From: Dactylis glomerata
Lineage: Eukaryota; Streptophyta; Magnoliopsida; Poales; Poaceae
Reading direction: 5' to 3'
Length of the DNA: 64,000 nt
Assembly (NCBI GenBank): GCA_007115705.1
Contig: QXEO01000211.1
Span: forward strand, 2,565,417 to 2,629,416
Shown one piece after another: positions 54,001 to 62,798 of this stretch; within the stretch, counting starts at the first letter, position 1, and every line of letters begins with the position of its first letter. The translations under genes and the position numbers were made by a program. The notes below the pieces were generated by a model, which was not told the DNA's origin, ran no database searches, and saw nothing but the letters and a program-made list of their open reading frames with translations.

Positions 54001-54932
54001 ATCTATGATATTGGGTTCATTGACCCATATACCGTGAACGAGGTAACTCTCCATAACCATATCAAGGACACGGAGGATAACTTGGTACGGGCGTTAAGGA
54101 AACAAGAAACCATGACGAAAATACTATTTCCTTACAATTTCAAGTGAGTGTGTTAACTGTCTTATACACATTACTATATATTTTGGTTACTCGATGTTAA
54201 GTGTGTGTTATGTGTGTGCGCAGCTATCATTTTATTCTGCTAGTTATTGAACTTGATAGAGGACGAGTACTAGTCATGGACTCGAAAAAAAAATCCCTTG
54301 AGACATTCGGGGACATGATTGATACACTCCAGCGGTAATTTCAATCATTATGCATGGCACTATATCAGCTACTTTCGTTCATTTCCCGATATCAAGTAAT
54401 TACTAACTTCTTTATTCATTTTCTTTGCGGGGCAGTGCTTGGAAACGGTTCACGGCTAAGGCACCGGGTCCCTGGAGAAATGAGCTTGAATTTAAACAAG
54501 TACCGGTAAGTACTACTAGCTAGGTCCGCGCATCTCGTTGGTTCTAGTTTCAATACCATTATCATCCTTGATTATTATTTTGATTGAACTCTATTCTCGT
54601 AAAGTGCTTGAAGCAAGAAGACGGGAATAATTTATGTGGATTTTATGTCTGCGAGTTCATGCGAGAGACTTGTCGTGAGAAGAGAAGACTAGAACAACTA
54701 GATGTACGTAAACAATATTCACAATTTTATTTTATTACCATCATTTATGTTGAGTTTCTTCATTCATATATATTGATCCTCTTCTTTACATTAGATCGAA
54801 CTGAAGCGGGATCGTCTTCTAGCAACTGAGCGTATACGAGCAATTCAAGAGGAACTGGCGGGATTCCTACTTGATGAGGTCATAGCACCAACCGGTGAAT
54901 ACCATCGGCATTACGATTTTGGAAAATCGTAG
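51090..54932 (+). CDS. Second CACTA1 protein with C-terminal Ulp1-type cysteine protease
   Basis: Seven exons with GT-AG borders and one continuous frame: 51090-51374, 51469-53885, 53970-54143, 54224-54334, 54436-54505, 54605-54703, 54795-54932; 1097 residues. Residues 1-95 are acidic Gly/Glu repeats. The middle has 'IRQCGVLVRDNIPITIREW' and a basic region, as in the second proteins of plant CACTA elements, and a Pro/Ser repeat (PSPPSPRQPSPP) at about 600-645. The last four exons form a Ulp1 (C48) peptidase: His in 'YHFILLVIE' (961), Asp in 'VLVMDS' (978), Gln 1023 and Cys in 'NNLCGFYVC' (1030). It may bind the arrays and process SUMO or the transposase; both roles are inferred. All catalytic positions are present and no stop was found. 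Confidence 0.82.
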
Positions 54933-55179
54933 CTGAAATTATATTGTATATATTCATGAACGCGTACAATGTTCCATTATGTAATATGTTCGACCAAACA
55001 CGATAAAAGATAACACATACTAGCTTCGATCTCTATATGTATGACGATATTGTGTACTATATATGATGGTTTCTTTTATATGTGCATCAACATTTTTCAA
55101 ATACCCGAAAAAACCGTATTTCAAAAGGTTAGGGATTAGGGTTTTAGCCAAACACTGCAGGGGCTGCCACGTCGCCATC

Positions 55180-55388
55180 CTCTAGCACCGGTTCATATTA
55201 CAAACCGGTGCTAAAGGTCCTCCGACGGGGGCCCGTGTGGGAGGCCACGTGGAGGGCCTTTAGCACCGGTTCGTAACGCAACCGGTGCTAAAGGTTAAGA
55301 CTTTTAGTCCCGGATGCGTTGCACCGGTTCCAAAACCGGTGCAAAAGGTAGTTACAAACCGGTGCAAATTCCCCGATTTCCACCAGTG
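55180..55388. repeat. Right subterminal array and terminus of CACTA1
   Basis: Inverted pairs of 'tagcaccggttc' and 'aaccggtgctaaag' at 55184-55370; one unit reads 'tttagtcccgg', the other subfamily's core. The terminus ends 'tttccaccagtg' at 55388. Confidence 0.85.
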
Positions 55389-55391
55389 ATA

Positions 55392-56150
55392 TGATGAATG
55401 AACCGGAGGACTAATTAAGATATCGATATGTGCGTCATGATCACGATGGTTGATTCTATCTCTTTGTGGCAATGGTTCTTCTCTCTGTTTCTTTGAAAGG
55501 TGAAGCAGTTTGTTGATTGCAGCTATACAACGACGGGATGTCTTCCTACGAAGTATTATCCAGTGAGTGAGTCTGCAGTGTGCAGTTTTCAGGGGTTGTC
55601 ATTTGTCACGACCACATGTGCATTTCGATCAATATTTAACTGAAGCATTTAGCGATTCGTTCAATTCAGTTACTCTTTATTTATGAACTTTGGTTGGTTA
55701 TCTCCTATACTATGGTGTGCGAGCCAATTCCAGTCCACATCTATCTTTCATATTAGTGTACAGTCGAACAGCTTACATCCTAAGAGTTGGAAGGTTATCT
55801 GAAGTTTTTTGTATGCTCCTACTTACCTGACTAATCATTTTTTACATATCTAATAATTCTATTTTTCCAAAGAAGCATGTGAAACTTTCACTAAGCTTCC
55901 AATTCCCAACTATATATATGGTTTACTGGCTTCACATATGTTACCCATATATATTTTTACACAATTTCACTTAGTTGGTCATGTTTTTTATTACATGGAA
56001 ACATTAATTTCAGATTAAAACTTGGGTCATAATACTTATGATTTTTTAAATGTTCAAATGAACATTTTCTTTGTCATTTTCTTAGGTATACATTCCTTAG
56101 TCCTACTCATGTATACTTTTTAAAATTTCCCGCAGCATCGCGCGGGGTGT
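55392..56150. other. Helitron H2 body, right part
   Basis: AT-rich with no supported gene. It ends in the hairpin-CTAG Helitron terminus. Confidence 0.4.
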
Positions 56151-56157
56151 CACCTAG

Positions 56158-57099
56158 TTCTATAAGGCCATGGTGACCTTGGAAGCATGCATACGAGCCA
56201 CCCGACTGCGTGACAGGGTGTCTGACGATTGGGCAAAGCGGAATTGCGGGCAATCGATGACCAGTCCAACTCATCATCGTTGATTTTCCCGTGACGAATT
56301 TGGTTTCTGTTTCACCACATCGTCGGTTTCGAACTACTTCAAGGCCGAGGCGATGACTTTTGCGATCATTTTCAGGAGAAAATTGACTCAGCCACCGTAG
56401 CAATGTATTGATCTCTTAACGTTGTGGATCTGACGCAAGGCCACTTCAGCGCTGATAGCAGCCTCGAGCCGAGCGCGCATGATATATCTGTCGACTACGG
56501 CATTCCAGGAGGCGATAGCTTCAGTAGGACATATAAGCGGCAGCGCGATGCAGATTTGATACCTGGTGCTACCGTTGTGTGTGTTCGAAGGAATTAATTG
56601 AAATTTTTTTATTCAAATATACACACTAAAAGGTGTCTAAATACATTTCCTTCACAAACTTAAAACATCTTATATTTTAAAATGAAGGGAGTAGTACTTA
56701 ACATGGGTACCGAGCTGAGTTACAACATTGAGAGCATCTAGTACTTCACGTCAAGCCAATATGCCAAATTTTGGTCCAAATCAATGCCAATCAGGTGCTA
56801 TCCAAAACCTCTATTTACTAGCAAATTAATTCTATAAAAATATCTTTTTTGACTTGTACTACTATGTACAGATTCGTCTATCCTAGCAACAGTTAGAGAC
56901 AACTCGACAAGCAGAAGCTCAATGAAATGTATGAAGACATCAAATAAATTGGTGTTCGGCGCGTTACCAGCGATTGCTCGGATAACCCGGAGAAAGATAT
57001 TTTGACTACTTCTTCTTTAACATCATTGAATCATTCCGGCAGTTTGACTGCATGTTCGCCGTTTTGATTATGATCTTCTGCGTTGAGCACATCTCCTTT
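56158..57099. other. Unassigned sequence after Helitron H2
   Basis: The first bases after H2 again read 'tctataa', the opening of this Helitron family, but the match does not continue. A decayed Stowaway-like edge ('tttaaaatgaagggagtagta') is at about 56677-56698. No gene is supported. Confidence 0.35.
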
Positions 57100-57660
57100 G
57101 TGCTGACTCAGATCCGCTGCGTCGACTATAATCCTTCGCCACGTCGACTCCGATCCACCGCGTCAACTACAAGCCTCTGTCGCGTCGACTCCGGTCCGCC
57201 GCGTCGAGCAAACCTCCACCGCGTTGACTCCAATCCGCCGCATCAAGCACACTTCCGTCGCGATGACTTCGGTCCGCTGTGTCGAATACAATCCTCCGCC
57301 GTGACGACTCCGGTCCTCCGCGTCGAGCACACTTCCATCGTGTCGACTCCGGTCCACTGTATCGAATACAAACCTCCTTCGCGTCAAATCCGGTCCACTG
57401 CGTTGACTACAATCCTTTGCCGCGTTGACTACGGTCTGCCGCGTCAAGCAAACCTTGGCCGTGTCGACTCTGGTCCACTGCGTCGACAACAATCCTTCGC
57501 CGCATCGGCTACAGTCTGCCGCGTCAATCAAACCTCCACCGTGTCGACTACAATCCTTTGCCAAGTCAACTATGGTCTACAATGTCAAGCATACCTCCAC
57601 TGCATTGACTCCGGTCCGCCGCGGTGAGCGCAAGAATCCGCCGCGTCGAGACCGCTCTGC
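57100..57660 (+). repeat. Imperfect tandem repeat of about 40 bp
   Basis: About 13 units of 39-41 bp of the form 'gtcgactccggtccgccgcg' plus 'tcgagcaaacctccaccgc'. The long frame across it is a by-product of the period. Arrays like this are usual upstream of the 3' LTR in Tat-type gypsy elements. Confidence 0.75.
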
Positions 57661-58557
57661 CGTGTTGAGTTCACCTCTGCCTATCGGAGACTCTCTCAAA
57701 CGCGACTCGCCACGCTCGGGGGCTTCGCCTTAAGAATATACACCTTACCCACGCTCAGAGGCTTCGCCTTAAAAAATATACACTTACCACACTCAGGGGA
57801 TTTGCCTTAAAAATATGCATTTGCTCATGCTCGGGGGCTTTGACAAAGGGCTATGACAGTCGACAGCAAATGTTGCACAATCAGAACAAAAACACCTCAA
57901 ATGTTGAGGGCAAGCCCAAGTAAAAAAACACTTTGAATCCCCCTAGGAGGCTACTGAGGGGAGATAACATCAGTCGACCAATACTCGAAATGTGATGGTA
58001 CAAGCACTCGACAAGTTTTATCGGTCATTAGTGTCGTTCACATAATCTTTTGTGCTCCTCGAATGCCCAAAATGTGGTCATCGCGAACCTGTTCGGATGC
58101 CATGCACTAGACACGACGGTAACTCCATAGTTAGCAACACTGATTAGACCGGTAAACACAGCAAATGCACTCTGCTAAGAAAATTATGTGCCTGCGGCAT
58201 GACGGAGTTCCCCAACGGACTCGTCGGGGGCCATGCATTTCACTGGGGTTTCGACTCGATAAGTCGAACGTGGCCTGTGTCGAAGCTACGCCAGTCCACA
58301 CGGGTTTGAGTCCGGGGGACTCGAGCTTGAGTAAGCTAACATTGTTTTTGCTAATGTGCAATTAACTAGACCCGACAATTCGACTGTTCCAGACATGTTA
58401 TGCCAATCCCCAAGATTATCACCCGTTGTGCTCCCGGGTTTTTACGGTAACGTTTTTTCTTCCAAAATTTATCGACTCTACAAGAAGGAGATGATTGATT
58501 CAAAGGAGATTGAGTCCCTGCCCTAGTCTGCGATTAGACCAGCCACTCGGGGTCTAC
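57661..58557 (+). other. 3' internal region of a Tat-type gypsy element (D)
   Basis: 'gctcgggggctt' phrases repeat at about 57714, 57750 and 57830. The segment directly before the LTR, 'ccactcggggtctac', acts as the polypurine tract. No protein is supported. The 5' part of the element is missing. Confidence 0.5.
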
Positions 58558-58981
58558 TGACGAGAACACGACCCAAGCATACCCGCTATCGGCCACGGAA
58601 CAAGGCCACTAGAATGATTCATGAAGCTCACAAGGCCCACTTAAGGCGTAGCCCATGAAGCCCCTATCTCAACGTATATAACAAGAAACTCCTTGTAAAC
58701 CCTAATTGGATGTATATATAAAGCCACCAGGGGCACCCCCTAGAGGGACATATTACATTACACGCAAAATTAGATAGACACAAATCTGCCTATGGCAGCT
58801 CCTTGTAAACACAACTATGATCATATACTAGATTGCTAGCATGATGTAGCGATCCTCCATCGAGGGGGCGCGAACCTGGGTAAACCTTCATGTGCCCTCT
58901 ATCGTCGAAAGTTTGCCATATCCCTCCTCTCACAACTCGAAAGTCCTCAAGCATGGATATTGCCGGGCTTAAACCTCGTCA
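58558..58981 (+). repeat. 3' LTR of element D, 424 bp
   Basis: It opens TGACGAGAACACG and ends 'aaacctcgtca', inverted ends of 7 bases. 'gtatatataaagcc' at about 58711 is the TATA region. The following ACAAT at 58982-58986 would be the target copy; its partner is not seen. Confidence 0.75.
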
Positions 58982-58986
58982 ACAAT

Positions 58987-59361
58987 GACTTCCTGGACGA
59001 ACCTCTCGACACCTTCAGATCAACAAAACTGCAGTCTGCAAGCTTGTTCTGATACCACTTCTTATCTTTGTATATGCATAATTGATCTATCAAGGACAAG
59101 CAATCACAGCACAATGATGAAATCGAGATTTGGTAATGCAATTCAACAATCAACGTCTACATATGCGAGGCATGACTACAAGCATTTCTCCCCGTTGATA
59201 CCGCAACATCGGTTGCCTTGGTTGCCGGCACAAGCCATCGGCTCCCATTGCGCCTATTGCTATAAAGTCGTGATAGGTTACTAGTGTCCTACTCCTACCT
59301 ATCCTCACCTAATACAACTCAGAGTTCACAGATAACCTAACTCATACATAATATTTGACAC
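58987..59361 (-). mobile_element. Copia-type 5' region remnant, minus strand
   Basis: The complement of 59044-59062 reads GTGGTATCAGAACAAGC, close to the initiator-Met tRNA primer site of copia elements, followed by a typical copia leader. The LTR would then lie at about 59069-59361. Its far end is not certain. Confidence 0.4.
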
Positions 59362-59387
59362 AAATATAACAGGGCCTCTTCCTCACA

Positions 59388-59935
59388 GTGCTTTTCTTCC
59401 ATGTTGAAGACACCATACCAATCCTCCTTCTTCGTTGTCCTGAAGTGCAAGGTGAAGGAGGAACCCATCTCCCCCATCCCCAAGAGGAAGCGCTCGTCAC
59501 TGTTCGGTGGCGGCATTGTCTTCTGCGAGCCAACACGCTCGTTGTTGCCTCCCTGCGGAATGTTGTCCTTCCTCCCACCGATAAAGCCGACCCCACCGCT
59601 GAAGGTCAAGGCGGAGGAGATGTCGTGGATGGCAGATGCGCAGGAGTAGGCGCGGTTGCACGCCCGCGATGACTCAGACGACTGTACAAGGCTCGAGTTG
59701 GCAATGGAGGCCTCACCCAACAAAGAGATAGGGATGCCAGTGCTGTTGCATTTGGCCTGGAGTGGTTGGTGCGTGAATGATGCAACTACGTAGGGCTCGT
59801 GAACAACGAGGGTACCAACCTTCACAGATCAGGATGCGGCGGTGATAGCTACGGCATTGGCCCAAGTGGCACTCTCACTGATGAGGACAAGGGCGAGGCG
59901 CAAAGCTATGAAACCTTCTATCGCTACCCTCACCG
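59388..59935 (+). pseudogene. Decayed relative of the CACTA third-gene family (tentative)
   Basis: One frame reads 'KVKEEPISPIPKRKRSSLFG', later 'KVKAEE', then TAG near 59647 and 'ARLHARDDSDDCTRLELAME'. The K(V)K(E/A)EP blocks and acidic patches resemble the second half of the CACTA2 gene (KVEP repeats, acidic tail). Further stops and frame changes follow. The call is tentative because only the low-complexity C-terminal half is available. Confidence 0.3.
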
Positions 59936-59939
59936 CTAG

Positions 59940-60545
59940 GATACAGTTTAAATTTATGTTTACTTAAATTTCATTAAATGTTGTAAATATCTTCAAAATA
60001 TGAATGAAATTTATATTCTCCGTATCCATTTTTAAATATATATACCTATGGGGGCGTGGCTGGGAGAGGCTTCCGGATATGTGGATACTGGTGACGGCGC
60101 CCCCCATGGGTCTGGTCCACCGCTTATGGCAGGCTTTCTTCTCCTGTTACGTGTGTATGTACATGTTGAAAACCATATTTTATTTTCCTTCGTATTGCTA
60201 TGCCAATCCTTGTATATATGTGAAGTGCAAAAACATATTGATCTAATTATAGAAGTATTTAATTGAAGAGATATTTGTAGACCTTATCCAAGAAATATTT
60301 AATTCAAAAGATATTTGTACGCCTTATTATGGAAATATTTAATACAAAAGATATGCTCGATCTTATTATAGAAATATATATAATGCAGAAGATATTGTCA
60401 TTATTACCATTAAACAATTCGAAAATAAAAGATCTCAATATGTACCTATAATAACACCGTGAAGAATTAACATTGCATCCCAACACATAGACAAAAAGAA
60501 AATTATATCAGACTATCAACGGAGAGAAGGAAGGTAGTCATAAAA
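59940..60545. other. AT-rich upstream region of the defensin-like gene
   Basis: A near-direct repeat 'gaagatatttgta..ccttat' occurs at about 60266 and 60307. 'aatatatataatg' at about 60373 could be the TATA box, 165 bp before the ATG. No other gene is supported. Confidence 0.4.
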
Positions 60546-60946
60546 ATGGCAATACTCAAGAAGAGCACAATCGCCCTGTTTTTATCGTCGCTCATGATCA
60601 TGGCTACTGTTCTCTCCTCATGTGATGCGAATAATGAGGTTATTATGTACTTATGTTGTCTCTGTTTTGTTTTGTCGATGAATGTAATCTCAATTGTATT
60701 TTCTGAAGTTCAGATCTTCACAAAATTAGTGAATATGTAGAAATGCAGAAATATAAGATGGTGAATTATCCAGTTGGCCTAACAAAGCATGTTGGTTTTG
60801 TGCAGCAACAGACAGATGGTCTCCCCCTGCCGGAACCATGCTACGGGTTTGCCTTTCCTAACTGCACTGAGGAGACGTGCAAGAAATTCTGTAAAACCCC
60901 TGCAGGCAAATGCAACAGTAGCAACGAGTGTTGTTGTCCTGTCTAA
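60546..60946 (+). CDS. Defensin-like cysteine-rich secreted peptide, two exons
   Basis: Exon 1 60546-60638, intron 60639-60805 (GT-AG, phase 0), exon 2 60806-60946; 77 residues. Residues 1 to about 28 form a signal peptide (KKSTIALFLSSLMIMATVLS, then a small-residue site CDA). The mature part of about 49 residues has eight Cys at 43, 51, 56, 60, 67, 73, 74 and 75. C56-x3-C60 with C73-x-C75 is the CSalpha-beta pattern, and 'AGKCNSSNEC' holds the GxC gamma-core. One intron after the signal peptide is the normal gene structure of plant defensin-like (DEFL/LCR) families. An AATAAA lies at 61029-61034. Such peptides act outside the cell in defence or reproduction; which applies cannot be told. It is the only intact host-like gene here. 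Confidence 0.8.
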
Positions 60947-61236
60947 TTAAATGATAAGAAACATAGATGCCATGAATTGTCCAATGCATACATGTGGTTG
61001 GTCCATTATGGAATTGTATGAAGATTCAAATAAATTGTTGTGCAAACAACTTACATGCTCATGAATTTGTTGTATAGCCCCCATTCCACATCCCTTCTTC
61101 CCTCCGCGGTTCCTCCATGCCATCGAGATCATTTCCCTTTCCAGTTAATCCAACCTGCATGGATATTCCCTTTATTATGTAAAGACTGTGGGGTTGCATG
61201 CGTGTCTACCATCTATTTATATAGAAGAAGTCTATT
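60947..61236. other. 3' flank of the defensin-like gene
   Basis: Contains the polyadenylation signal at 61029-61034. Nothing else is supported. Confidence 0.4.
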
Positions 61237-62137
61237 TTAAACCCTAAATTTATAGTGGTTAACCGAAATGAATCCTAAACTTTAATCCCTGTCGTTTGTA
61301 TCCGAACTATTAAATCTCGGTCTAAACTACATAGGCCTACAAAACAATCTATTCTAATCACATGGTCCCTAGCTGGCTCATGTACAAGCAGCGTACTAGC
61401 ACGATGGCACCCAAATCAATTAGCACGCAAAAGCAACAGACTAGCACGGACTGACACGGGAGCATTGCGGGAGCAACAGGGGAATCGGCCGCCGCGCAGG
61501 CCACACACTGGTGCCTCCTCTTCCTGTGTCGCGGCAGTCATCTGCCATCTTAGCTTTTCTGGAGCTCCTGGAGACGCTCGATGGGAATGTCGTCGCAGCC
61601 GGTGAGTCCCTACGAGCCGGCTGTCAGTGACCATCCCGTCCCTGAACCCCTCCCCATCCTATCCTTCCCTCCCCATGCGCGGCAGCCTTTCCCCTCGTGC
61701 GAGCAGCAGCGGCGCGGCGCCCTCTCGCTCCTTGCATGCAAGCAGAAGTGGCGGCGCAGCGCCCTACTTTCCTGTGTGCGAACAGCGGCAGATGCGGCCT
61801 ACGAGCTCTGGCCATAGGGAAGGAAGAAGTAGCGGCGGCGTGCAAGCCCCGGCTGTCGGTGGCCTCTGCCTCTCCCCATGCCGGTCGTCTCAGTGTGTCC
61901 TGCCATTTTTAGATTTGGGGAAAAAGATGGATTAGGAAAAAAGATGAAGATGACAAGCGGGCCCATCTAGTCTATGAGAAAGTAGATATTCCCGGCCAGG
62001 ATCTTTCTCTTCCTGACCTACCAAACAGCTTTAGAGTTCAATTTAGGCCAAGATTCAATAGTTTATAGGGTACAGACGATAGAGATTCAAAATTTAAGGT
62101 TTATTTTAGCTAACCATTACGAGTTCATGGTTTGAAA
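61237..62137. mobile_element. Possible Pack-MULE with decayed terminal inverted repeats
   Basis: 61237-61340 and 62030-62137 are imperfect inverted copies ('taaactttaatccctgtcgt' against 'tacagacgatagagattcaa'). The 9 bp flanks AAGTCTATT and AAGACTTTT agree at 7 positions. The interior 61570-61930 is GC-rich with no clear domain, as when host exons are captured. Confidence 0.4.
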
Positions 62138-62274
62138 AAGACTTTTTCCATTTATATATCACACATACAACATGTATTACAGGAAGAGATCGATCGTAGA
62201 GTCTGACTCGGACACGATACGTACAACAACCGACCTATACAATTAAACCTAGACAACTACGTTTCACATAGACA
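62138..62274 (+). promoter_or_regulatory. Possible promoter of the interrupted gene at 62275
   Basis: 'atttatatatcac' at about 62151-62163 is a TATA-like box 115 bp before the ATG. No other signal was found. Confidence 0.3.
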
Positions 62275-62351
62275 ATGGCATCCATCCAATACCTCGTGGA
62301 GGAGGCAGCTAAAGAGCTCAAGGCTCGACGGACTCTTGCGGTTCTCGCTTG
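62275..62351 (+). pseudogene. Start of an unknown gene cut by a copia insertion
   Basis: ATG at 62275 in a good context (gacaATGGC) begins 'MASIQYLVEEAAKELKARRT' and stays open to the copia LTR at 62352. The amphipathic Glu/Ala/Lys/Leu pattern looks like a real helix. The rest would lie beyond the copia element, outside the window. I do not recognise the family. Confidence 0.35.
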
Positions 62352-62484
62352 TGTTAGACATATTGTAATAGGACTATGTAAAGTCCGTATAGTACTCCAA
62401 TTGTAATTAACTTTGTAACCCTTGTCTGACCTATAAATACCACAGAGCCGAGCCCCCAGGGTCATCGAGCCCTTGCCCCTAACA
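62352..62484 (+). repeat. Copia 5' LTR, 133 bp
   Basis: It opens TGTTAGACATATT and ends 'gcccctaaca', with 'cctataaatacc' at about 62440 as the TATA region. 12 bases downstream 'tggtatcagac' (62496-62506) is a primer site of the initiator-Met type. Confidence 0.75.
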
Positions 62485-62519
62485 CTACGTTTTGCATGGT
62501 ATCAGACTACTAACGATCA

Positions 62520-62798
62520 ATGTCTTCCGCTGCCCTAACCACCGCCGCCGCCACGTCCGCCTCGCTCAGTTCGAGCGCCTTGGCTCCGGCAATGGTCTCT
62601 CCTCCCGCCGCCTCGATTCCTGCACCGGTTGCCTCCACGATGCTCCTAGCTTCGCTGTCTCTCCTGCTGACATCGCTGGCAAAATTTCTCGGGAACATCA
62701 CCCTGGCTCCCGTCACAACCAGCTCGGTCGGATACTACACCACGACTCTGCTCCCGTCCCATGCTCCGGTTGCCATGCCGATGCCGCCTCCTGCTGAC
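62520..62798 (+). pseudogene. 5' end of copia gag or leader, interrupted
   Basis: ATG 62520 opens a Ser/Ala/Pro-rich frame that reaches the LTR inserted at 62799. Copia gag proteins often begin this way, but no diagnostic motif is reached. The five bases CTGAC (62794-62798) before the inserted LTR are its probable target copy; the partner is outside the window. Confidence 0.4.

Larger units (their letters stand above)
43773..55388 (+). mobile_element. CACTA1: complete CACTA (En/Spm) transposon, 11.6 kb, target duplication ATA
   Basis: The left end is CACTAGTAGAAAATAGGG; the complement of the right end is CACTGGTGGAAATCGGGG. ATA occurs at 43770-43772 and 55389-55391. Subterminal arrays of AGCACCGGTT/AACCGGTGCT lie at both ends and once internally. 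It encodes a TNP2-type transposase, a second multi-exon protein with a Ulp1-type protease, and a small third gene. All three coding regions are open, so the element may be autonomous. Confidence 0.92.
38258..56157 (+). mobile_element. Helitron H2 with nested MULE and CACTA1
   Basis: It opens TCTATAAAGTTCATCCCCAC after A at 38257 and ends 'cccgcagcatcgcgcggggtg', then 'tcac' and CTAG at 56154-56157, followed by T. Both ends match H1 closely. Only two bases separate the two Helitrons. Without the inserted MULE and CACTA1 it is about 3.1 kb. No Rep/helicase gene is seen. Confidence 0.65.

Noticed and set aside
57052..57627. 191-codon frame on the plus strand and a 133-codon frame on the minus strand
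   Set aside because: Both lie on the 40 bp tandem repeat; the repeated peptide follows the DNA period and frame length changes between units, so this is not a gene.
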